From: Ruminococcus sp.
Lineage (GTDB): Bacteria > Bacillota > Clostridia > Oscillospirales > Ruminococcaceae
Direction of reading: 5' to 3'
Assembly: GCA_015066935.1 (NCBI GenBank)
Contig: SVNK01000012.1
Location: 1 to 55,462, forward strand
Length of the DNA: 55,462 nucleotides
Shown: in pieces, positions 49,210-55,462 of the stretch
How positions within the stretch are numbered: the stretch's first letter is position 1
How the letters are laid out: the number at the start of each line of letters is the position of its first letter
The notes under the pieces: model-generated
What the model saw: only the letters and a program-made list of their open reading frames with translations
Told to the model about the DNA's origin: nothing
Database searches by the model: none
Position numbers and translations under genes: made by a program

Positions 49210-50082
49210 TTACTGAACAGCCGGTGCGGTAAGAAGTTTTAAGTACCAGTCGGCAAGTCCGTTTCCCCATAATGCACCGATTGCGATGCCGATCGAAAGA
49301 TACGGACCAAATGCAAATTTTGAATCACCCGTAACACGTTTGTAGATAAGTCCGCATACAGCGGCAATAACAATTCCAAGCAATGCTGAAACGATAATAG
49401 CCTTTGTTCCGAGAAGAGCTCCTGCGGCAAACATCAGAACTGTGTCGCCAAGCTCTATTGCACGATAGTCCTCGCCGGTTTTCTTCCTGATGAATCCACG
49501 GCTTACTTCACCGATTATGAAGAATGGAACGCTTATTGCAAGTGCTCCGATAATGCGGTGAGCAACTGAAGAACGCTCGGTAAGGATTGCAGACGGAACC
49601 GCAAGCAGGAGGATCAGTCCAACAATAATAAGGTCGATCTCCATTGTGTCCCAGTCCATGAATCCCACAACAATCAGAAGAGATAAAAGAACGCAGGTTA
49701 TTATGGAGTCAGCATTAATGTCAAGCACAGCAAAGGTCAGAACGTACATTATTCCGTTGAGACTCTCAACAATGGGGTATCTCGGTGAAATCTTTTCTCC
49801 GCAGCTGTGACATTTTCCTCTGAGAAAAAGCCAGCTGAAAACAGGAACAAGATCGCATGCCCTGATTTTTGCACCGCATGTCATACAGTGTGATGAACGC
49901 TTGATAAGCGATTCATGACGAGGCAGTCTGATGATTACAACATTCAGAAAGCTGCCGACGCAGATTCCGAAAAGGAAAACAACCGTCAGAAATGAGATTA
50001 TGAATACAGGTGAGGTGTGTTCGTGGTGAAGCATATTCTGAAATTCGCCCACGTGGTGAAGTATGCTTTTGAATTCGCCCAT
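49210..50082 (-). CDS. pilD: Prepilin peptidase / N-methyltransferase
   Basis: The 290-residue membrane protein is an A24 aspartic peptidase that cuts and methylates prepilins. The cytoplasmic N-domain has two CxxC pairs (CMTCGAKI and CHSCGEKI), followed by six or more helices. The catalytic aspartates lie in FMDWDTMEIDLI and in ELGDTVLMFAAGALLG. Start 50082 has AGGAGG nine bases upstream; a longer frame to 50109 would overlap that site. It is coded opposite to all other pilus genes. Confidence 0.93.
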   Translation of the reverse strand: MGEFKSILHHVGEFQNMLHHEHTSPVFIISFLTVVFLFGICVGSFLNVVIIRLPRHESLIKRSSHCMTCGAKIRACDLVPVFSWLFLRGKCHSCGEKISPRYPIVESLNGIMYVLTFAVLDINADSIITCVLLSLLIVVGFMDWDTMEIDLIIVGLILLLAVPSAILTERSSVAHRIIGALAISVPFFIIGEVSRGFIRKKTGEDYRAIELGDTVLMFAAGALLGTKAIIVSALLGIVIAAVCGLIYKRVTGDSKFAFGPYLSIGIAIGALWGNGLADWYLKLLTAPAVQ

Positions 50083-50172
50083 AGGATTTTCCTCCTTATA
50101 AAAGTTCATAATCCTATTATATCATAAATCACAGGAATTTCAAGTGAAATTTAAAATAAGCGGAGGTTAATT

Positions 50173-51855
50173 ATGAGAAACGAGAGAATCGGCGACTACT
50201 TAGTCAGCCAGGGTCTGATCAACGAGGACCAGCTTCAGCAGGTTCTTGCAGCCCAGAAGGAATCAAACGGAACCAAAAAATTCGGTGATATTGTTGTTGA
50301 ACTCGGATTTATGTCCGAAGTCAACTTCACAAAAGCACTCGCCGGAAAACTGAGAGTATCCTATGTTGACCTCGATAATACCGAGATCAATACAGAGGCA
50401 GTTCAGAAGGTTCCCGAGGCACTTGCAAGAAAGCATACGGTTATCGCTATCAATATTCAGGGTAAGCGTCTCACCGTTGCTACAAACGACCCTGTAAACT
50501 TTATCGTTCTTGAGGACATCAAGGTTTCTACAGGTATGGACACCGTTCCTGTTCTTGCAACAACAACAGCTATCAATAAGGCTATCGGTAAGAGCTACTC
50601 AATGCAGAACGTTGACAGCGTGCTTGACAGCGTTAACTCAATGGGCGGCGACCTCGGTGATATGTCTCAGGAAGAGGCTGATTCAAAGGACCGTGTAGAG
50701 AGTGCTCCTATCGTTAAGCTCGCTACAACTATCGTTGAAAACTCATACAGAGCCGACGCTACCGATATTCATATCGAGCCTTTCAAAACATATACACGTA
50801 TCAGAATCCGTGTAAACGGCGACCTCGTAGAGCTTATGAACATTTCAAGTGCTGTTCACAGCGCCCTTACAACACGTTTCAAGCTTGTAAGCGGCATGAA
50901 CATCGCTGAAAAGAGAATTCCTCAGGACGGACGTTTCACCCAGGTAGTTGACGGCTGTACACTCGACGTCCGTGTGTCTTCACTTCCTACAGTAAACGGC
51001 GAAAAGATCGTTATCCGTATCCTTTCAACAGGACAGATCGCTCTCCGTAAGATTACCGACCTCGGTATGTCGGAATACAACTACAACCTCTTCGAGTCAA
51101 TGCTCCGTGTACCTCACGGCGTTATCCTCGTAACAGGACCTACAGGTTCAGGTAAAACAACAACCCTTTACGCTGCTCTCGGTGAGCTTGCAAGACCTAA
51201 CGTAAACGTAATCACTGTTGAGGACCCTGTCGAAAAAGCTATCGACGGTATCAACCAGTGTCAGGTAAATACAAAGGCAGGCATGACATTCGCCGCTGCC
51301 CTTCGTTCAATCCTCCGTCAGGACCCCGATATCGTTATGATCGGTGAGATGCGTGATACGGAAACCGCAGATATCGGTATCCGTGCCGCTATCACAGGAC
51401 ACCTTGTTCTTTCAACACTCCATACAAACGACGCTGCTTCAACAGTTGTCCGTCTCGTAGATATGGGCGTTGCAGCATACATGGTTGCTACATCACTTAT
51501 CGGCGTTATTGCTCAGCGACTCATCAAGGTTCTTTGTCCTGAGTGTAAAAAGCCCAGAATGTCAACTCCTGAGGAAAATGACCTCATGGGTATCCCCGGT
51601 TCAATCCAGATCTATGAGCCCTGCGGATGTCCTTCATGCAACAACACAGGCTACAGAGGAAGAACTGCTATCCATGAGATTATTCACTGTACATCAAAGG
51701 TTTCATCTATCATTGCCGGAAACGGTACTAAGGAGCAGATTGAAGCCGCTGCAAAGGCTAACGGCACAAAGCTCCTCCGTGAAAATGCTTCCGAGCTTGT
51801 TCAGGCAGGCCAGACCTCGATCGACGAGCTGGTAAGAGCTACGTTCTCAGTATAA
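50173..51855 (+). CDS. pilB: Pilus assembly ATPase
   Basis: The 560-residue protein is a GspE/PilB ATPase that powers pilin polymerisation. It has an N-terminal MshEN-like domain (about 1-150, RIGDYLVSQGLINEDQL), Walker A GPTGSGKTTTL (about 321), Asp box and Walker B (MIGEMRDTETA), His box and the zinc site CPECKK with CGCPSCNNTGYRGR (about 456-500). MshEN domains can bind c-di-GMP; whether this one does is not known. CGGAGG lies before the start. Confidence 0.96.
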   Translation: MRNERIGDYLVSQGLINEDQLQQVLAAQKESNGTKKFGDIVVELGFMSEVNFTKALAGKLRVSYVDLDNTEINTEAVQKVPEALARKHTVIAINIQGKRLTVATNDPVNFIVLEDIKVSTGMDTVPVLATTTAINKAIGKSYSMQNVDSVLDSVNSMGGDLGDMSQEEADSKDRVESAPIVKLATTIVENSYRADATDIHIEPFKTYTRIRIRVNGDLVELMNISSAVHSALTTRFKLVSGMNIAEKRIPQDGRFTQVVDGCTLDVRVSSLPTVNGEKIVIRILSTGQIALRKITDLGMSEYNYNLFESMLRVPHGVILVTGPTGSGKTTTLYAALGELARPNVNVITVEDPVEKAIDGINQCQVNTKAGMTFAAALRSILRQDPDIVMIGEMRDTETADIGIRAAITGHLVLSTLHTNDAASTVVRLVDMGVAAYMVATSLIGVIAQRLIKVLCPECKKPRMSTPEENDLMGIPGSIQIYEPCGCPSCNNTGYRGRTAIHEIIHCTSKVSSIIAGNGTKEQIEAAAKANGTKLLRENASELVQAGQTSIDELVRATFSV

Positions 51856-51886
51856 TAGCAAGTTACATTTTTTGGAGGTAATTAAA

Positions 51887-52960
51887 ATGGCAATTGAAAT
51901 TAACAGAATCCTTGATGAAGTAAGACTCCTCGGATGTTCGGACCTTCACTTTACAAATGGAATCGCTCCTGTTGTACGTCTCAACGGTACTCTCAGAACA
52001 ATGCGTTCACAGTATACCGAGATGGACGAGGAGGAAATCCTCAACATCGTTCACCAGATGACTACAGATGCTCAGCAGACCAGCATCAATAATCACCGTG
52101 ATACCGACTTCTCCTTCCAGACAAGAAGCGGCTACCGTCACCGTGTTAACGTGTACTTCCAGAAGGGTAAGCCTGCAATCGCTATCCGTCTTCTGAGAAA
52201 CGACATTCCTACACTTGAGGACCTCGGACTTCCTCCGATTCTTCAGGACTTCGCAATGCGTCCCCGTGGACTTGTGCTTGTAACAGGTCCTACAGGTTCG
52301 GGTAAGTCAACAACTCTTGCAGCTATGATCGACTACGTAAACCTCAATAAGAGTGCCCATATCATCACTGTTGAGGACCCCATCGAGTACGTTCACGAGC
52401 ATAAGCGCTGTATGGTAAACCAGAGAGAAATCGGCGATGACGTAAGTTCATTCGCACTCGCTCTCCGTGCAGCACTCCGTGAAGACCCCGATGTAATCCT
52501 CGTAGGAGAAATGCGTGACTTCGAAACAATTCAGGCTGCCGTAACAGCTGCCGAAACAGGACACCTTGTAATGTCCACACTTCATACAACATCCGCCGCT
52601 GATACAATCAACCGTATCATCGACGTTTACCCTGAGCACCAGCAGCAGCAGATCCGTACACAGCTCGCTAACAACCTTGTCGGCGTAATCGCTCAGACCC
52701 TTATCCCCAAGAAGGATAACAGCGGACGTATCGCTGCAATGGAAATCCTCAACTGTACAGACGCAGTTGCTGCTCAGATTCGTGATAACAAGATTCACCT
52801 TATCCAGTCAACAATCCAGACAGGTAAGCAGCAGGGCATGATGAGCCTTGATATGGAGCTTGCAAAGCTTGTTAAGGCTAATGTCATCGGTGAGGTTGAC
52901 GCTATCGACAAGTGTCAGGATAAGCAGGAGTTCTACCGTTATCTTGCACAGCTTGGCTAA
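51887..52960 (+). CDS. pilT: Pilus retraction ATPase
   Basis: The 357-residue protein has the PilT layout: short PAS-like N-domain (SDLHFTNGIAPVVRLNG), Walker A GPTGSGKSTTL (about 130), Walker B GEMRDFETI and the His box GHLVMSTLHT. It depolymerises pilin and so gives twitching motility or surface pulling. It lacks the zinc site of PilB. Start 51887 follows GGAGG by nine bases; the frame opens 15 bases earlier without a site. It follows pilB directly. Confidence 0.96.
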   Translation: MAIEINRILDEVRLLGCSDLHFTNGIAPVVRLNGTLRTMRSQYTEMDEEEILNIVHQMTTDAQQTSINNHRDTDFSFQTRSGYRHRVNVYFQKGKPAIAIRLLRNDIPTLEDLGLPPILQDFAMRPRGLVLVTGPTGSGKSTTLAAMIDYVNLNKSAHIITVEDPIEYVHEHKRCMVNQREIGDDVSSFALALRAALREDPDVILVGEMRDFETIQAAVTAAETGHLVMSTLHTTSAADTINRIIDVYPEHQQQQIRTQLANNLVGVIAQTLIPKKDNSGRIAAMEILNCTDAVAAQIRDNKIHLIQSTIQTGKQQGMMSLDMELAKLVKANVIGEVDAIDKCQDKQEFYRYLAQLG

Positions 52961-52966
52961 AATCAC

Positions 52967-52998
52967 AGGGACTGCATTCAGGCAGTCCCTTACTATTT
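52967..52998 (+). terminator. pilB-pilT terminator
   Basis: AGGGACTGC and GCAGTCCCT form a nine-pair stem around ATTCAG, followed by TACTATTT. Confidence 0.75.
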
Positions 52999-53498
52999 AT
53001 ATGATAGAACAGGAATAAAGGTTTATAATGAAAACATTTATAAACCGTGGGACAATTATATTTCTGATGAAGCGAATTGAAATTACGGTGCAGCGACGGA
53101 TATAGGAGTGAATAAGTTCAGAAAATCACAATAATAAAAGGTTTCATTTAACTTAACCTGTGCGAGTTCACAAATCAGACATTTTTGAAAAACAAAATGC
53201 AAAGAGCGACTTTAAAAGCAGGTGCGTTACCATGTTGAAATGGAAAGAAAAAGCATAGTTATGACTAAAATGTTAACGGATATATACCGTTTGTTTTTAT
53301 AAAATCGCTGTTCAGAAACAGTCTGACGCTAAAAATACAGATAGTATAACAAAGTGTGAACATTACAGGCTGATAATTAAAACAACAAATCAATTCATAG
53401 AACGTTGTGCAGATTGACGAAAAGACCTTTAAAAAAACCCCGATTTACCGTTTGTGTGTAAAAAATGGCGTTTCTATCAATTTTTTTTTAGAAAACTG
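52999..53498 (+). other. Long non-coding region upstream of the pilin genes
   Basis: No credible gene is present. Two inverted repeats stand out: GGTTTATAA/TTATAAACC (about 53019-53046) and AACGG/CCGTT followed by TGTTTTT (about 53275-53300), which looks like a terminator. A weak promoter-like pair, CTGACG and TATAAC, lies near 53322-53350. The AT content is high. It could hold an upstream control region or a small RNA. Confidence 0.35.
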
Positions 53499-53527
53499 TT
53501 GACATTTTGTGAATAGAGTGGTATACT
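53499..53527 (+). promoter_or_regulatory. Promoter of pilin gene 1
   Basis: TTGACA (53499-53504), 17 bases, TATACT (53522-53527) with TGG before the -10. The spacer contains TTGTGAATA. The leader of about 120 bases holds hairpins AGAGGA/TCCTCT and GCAGTT/AACTGC. Confidence 0.75.
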
Positions 53528-53652
53528 ATAATCACAGGGAAGGGAAAGGGAGACAAAACAGAGGAAAACAGAAATCCTCTCATCCCCGAACCGAAAACGT
53601 TGGCAGTTTATATGAACTGCAAAAAATATTTTAATTAAGGAGGTTTTCAATC

Positions 53653-54243
53653 ATGAAAACTACAAAGAAAGGTTTTACACTTATTGAGCTCATCGTTGTT
53701 ATCGCTATCATCGGTGTTCTCGCAGCAATCCTCGTACCCTCAATGCTTGGCTACGTAAGAAAGTCCAAGATCTCATCCGCTAACACAGCTGCTTCCAATA
53801 TCCAGAAGGGCATTGAAGCTACACTTGTTGATCTTGACGCTAAGGGTGTTAAGTGCACACTTCAGTCATGGGTTACATTTAAAGATGGATTCTTTGGTGG
53901 CGCTGCTGCACATGCTACTTCACTTGCTGACAAGACATTTGATGATACTGATGCTGCTGGTACAGAGGCAGATGCAATGCTCGGTGAAGGCACAAGCAAC
54001 TATTTTGAGAAGTTTACAAAGGCTGAGGGCGCATGCTACATCAACAGAACTTCTTGCATTGCTGTAATTGCTTCTACAGATGGTAACTACATCGGTACAT
54101 ATCCCGGTGGATACGTTGAGGCTAAGGATTACAAGGCTGGCGCAACAACTCCTACTACAGTTTCTGTAGCTGGTAAGATGGTTACTGACGCTGCTGAGAT
54201 CGGTATTCCTGCTGCTAAGGCTTCTCAGAACGTGCCCCAGTAA
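53653..54243 (+). CDS. pilA: Type IV pilin 1 (probable major pilin)
   Basis: The 196-residue prepilin begins MKTTKKG|FTLIELIVVIAIIG with Glu5, then the N-terminal helix to about residue 55 and a Gly/Ala/Thr-rich C-terminal domain with three cysteines (about 74, 128 and 135), of which two may pair. Length, own strong promoter, long leader, strong ribosome site (AAGGAGG) and biased codons suggest the main structural subunit. Pilins of this kind mediate cellulose adhesion in Ruminococcus albus; that role is inference here. Confidence 0.92.
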   Translation: MKTTKKGFTLIELIVVIAIIGVLAAILVPSMLGYVRKSKISSANTAASNIQKGIEATLVDLDAKGVKCTLQSWVTFKDGFFGGAAAHATSLADKTFDDTDAAGTEADAMLGEGTSNYFEKFTKAEGACYINRTSCIAVIASTDGNYIGTYPGGYVEAKDYKAGATTPTTVSVAGKMVTDAAEIGIPAAKASQNVPQ

Positions 54244-54269
54244 TCGAATTAGATTATTAAGGATTTTTA

Positions 54270-54300
54270 AGTCTCTCTCTTCGGAGAGAGACTTTTTTTA
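54270..54300 (+). terminator. Terminator of pilin gene 1
   Basis: AGTCTCTCTC and GAGAGAGACT form a perfect ten-pair stem capped by a TTCG tetraloop and followed by TTTTTT. Confidence 0.95.
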
Positions 54301-54405
54301 AGAAATAATTTCCGCAGTAAAATTAATAACGGAAGATGTGCGGTTTATTGGTTATTTGCACAATAAAAACAACATAAATTTGGCGTATAATTTTCTCTGC
54401 TTTTA

Positions 54406-54434
54406 TTGACAAATTGTGAATACTCTGCTATAAT
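54406..54434 (+). promoter_or_regulatory. Promoter of pilin gene 2
   Basis: TTGACA (54406-54411), 17 bases, TATAAT (54429-54434) with TGC before the -10. The spacer contains the same TTGTGAATA, in the same place, as the pilin 1 promoter. Confidence 0.8.
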
Positions 54435-54473
54435 ATAATAGAAAAGATAATGCTGAACACGGAGGTGCTTGTT

Positions 54474-55061
54474 ATGAAGAAGCAAAAGGGTTTTACCCTG
54501 ATTGAATTGATTGTAGTAATTGCAATTATCGGTATTCTTCTTGCTGTGCTCGTTCCCACATGGGGCTATTTTATAATGAAGGCGAATCTCAGAACACAGA
54601 ATAATTATTCGAAGGTTATTTTTAACGCTGCGCAGACTCAGGTGACAAGACTTGAAGCCCGTGAAAAGCGTGATTACTCTATCGCTGTTGACGGCGATGA
54701 TGATGCCAGGGATCGACTCTGGATGGGCGATAAAAGTATAATGGATGACAAAGGCAATTTTGAGTATGTCATTTACTGGGACGGCGACAGCGTTCAGCAC
54801 TATGCTCTTGATGGTTCTTTGCTTTCTGCTGATCCCGGACCTGCTATTGATTTTGCAAAAGCTGTAAATAAGGTTTTTGGCGAAGCGAACAATACAGCAT
54901 ATAAGATTTATGTGAAGAACTATGAAGTTCAGAGCGTATGCTCATCAAGATATGAGGACGATGATGTTATCGGCTCTTATCCTGTAATTCAGGATGACAG
55001 AAGCGAAGATGAAACCGTTCTTGATTTTGATCTGACGACTGTTACAGTTGCTAACTTATAA
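54474..55061 (+). CDS. pilA2: Type IV pilin 2
   Basis: The 195-residue prepilin begins MKKQKG|FTLIELIVVIAIIGILLAV with Glu5. The C-terminal domain is Asp/Tyr-rich and unlike that of pilin 1, so the two are not simple duplicates. Start 54474 has GGAGG nine bases upstream; an ATG at 54450 would add eight residues before the leader. It has its own promoter and terminator. A tandem pair of pilin genes has been described in R. albus; this arrangement is similar. Confidence 0.9.
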   Translation: MKKQKGFTLIELIVVIAIIGILLAVLVPTWGYFIMKANLRTQNNYSKVIFNAAQTQVTRLEAREKRDYSIAVDGDDDARDRLWMGDKSIMDDKGNFEYVIYWDGDSVQHYALDGSLLSADPGPAIDFAKAVNKVFGEANNTAYKIYVKNYEVQSVCSSRYEDDDVIGSYPVIQDDRSEDETVLDFDLTTVTVANL

Positions 55062-55080
55062 TATTAACTCAGAAAACAAT

Positions 55081-55112
55081 GCGGTTCCTGTATGGGAGCC
55101 GCTTTTTATTTG
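55081..55112 (+). terminator. Terminator of pilin gene 2
   Basis: GCGGTTCC and GGGAGCCGC pair with one mismatch, followed by TTTTTATTTG. Confidence 0.8.
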
Positions 55113-55163
55113 TGTTGTTCATTTGCGACAAATTATAATGATGATGCGTTGATTCTTTTTGGC

Positions 55164-55192
55164 TTGACAAACGCAAAAAGGTGTGATATAAT
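55164..55192 (+). promoter_or_regulatory. rRNA operon promoter P1
   Basis: TTGACA (55164-55169), 17 bases, TATAAT (55187-55192) with TGA before the -10, followed by TAAAGCTGTC. Confidence 0.85.
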
Positions 55193-55255
55193 AATAAAGC
55201 TGTCGGACGAGAGTATGGTACGAAAAAGAAAAATGAAAAAACTTTCAAAAAGTAC

Positions 55256-55284
55256 TTGACAAACGCTCTGACAAGTGATATAAT
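55256..55284 (+). promoter_or_regulatory. rRNA operon promoter P2
   Basis: TTGACA (55256-55261), 17 bases, TATAAT (55279-55284) with TGA before the -10. The first five spacer bases (AACGC) and the initiation region TAAAGCTGTC repeat those of P1, so one promoter is a copy of the other. Confidence 0.9.
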
Positions 55285-55289
55285 ATTAA

Positions 55290-55462
55290 AGCTGTCTGAG
55301 AGACGGCAGGCATCTTGAAAATTGAACAATGCTTGAAAAAGTAACGACCCTTGAGATTCTGGTTATGCAGAGATGTGTAACAGAAATTTGAGAAAAGTCA
55401 GAAAAGACTAAAAAATCGAAGCAGTAATAACGCAAGCGTTATGAAGCAGGATGATTTCAATG
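55290..55462 (+). other. Leader of an rRNA operon (16S gene begins beyond the window)
   Basis: Behind the tandem promoters there is a hairpin (GCTGTCT/AGACGGC), then TTGAAAATTGAACAATGC, a stretch typical of the antitermination and processing region before 16S rRNA in Firmicutes. No 16S sequence itself is visible by 55462. The assignment rests on these leader features. Confidence 0.65.

Noticed and set aside
55069..55329. 86-codon minus-strand frame in the rRNA promoter region
   Set aside because: It crosses a terminator and two consensus promoters and has no domain or ribosome site.

Overview
This window reads as a chromosomal segment of a Ruminococcus-type member of the Clostridia. The grounds are a Gram-positive gene order (SRP RNA-dnaX-ybaB-recR, ylxM-ffh-rpsP-khpA, gpr next to rpsT, holB-ricT), a spore-protease gene, promoters of the TTGACA-17-TGnTATAAT kind, and a complete type IV pilus locus of the sort known from cellulose-adhering ruminococci. 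The species assignment is inference; no rRNA gene body lies inside the window.

Bases 1-8203 are the integrase end of an integrative mobilizable or conjugative element. It carries the start of a membrane sensor kinase, a LytTR response regulator, a sigma-like gene and a DUF6076-type zinc protein (all minus strand). These are followed on the plus strand by a RepA-like ATPase with iteron-like repeats, an oriT-like hairpin cluster, mobC, a MOBP relaxase with a second gene nested in another frame, an excisionase-like protein and a tyrosine integrase. The integrase abuts a tRNA-Ser(CGA) gene. The 5' half of that tRNA is duplicated as a 40-bp direct repeat 167 bp further on, next to what looks like the native tRNA promoter.

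Bases 8400-39980 are mostly housekeeping. In order: an XRE regulator; a histidine phosphatase; a membrane protein; an in-frame RluA-LuxS fusion ORF; a LysM-G5-M23 peptidase; an eight-gene minus-strand run (coiled-coil protein, sigma-region-4 protein, Orn/Lys/Arg decarboxylase, holB, ricT, queH, ybaK) whose promoter carries a LexA-box-like palindrome; a 254-bp element made of nested hairpins; carB; a zinc-ribbon repeat protein; gpr and rpsT; recR-ybaB-dnaX-TPR protein-SRP RNA; ylxM-ffh-(small membrane protein)-rpsP-khpA; a YkgJ-like protein; a TIGR04086-type membrane protein; yajC; rodA; a YifB/ComM ATPase; a membrane protein; and asnB.

Bases 39980-55061 hold the type IV pilus locus. A long, structured leader with two promoters precedes pilC, a fused pilM-pilN, pilO, a 1028-residue PilX-like protein with a beta-helix-like stretch and two minor prepilins. 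A prepilin peptidase runs the opposite way, followed by pilB and pilT and then two separately promoted pilin genes that share a promoter-spacer motif. Together they could supply assembly ATPase, retraction ATPase, inner-membrane platform, peptidase and pilins. The last 330 bases contain two tandem strong promoters and the leader of an rRNA operon that begins just beyond the window.
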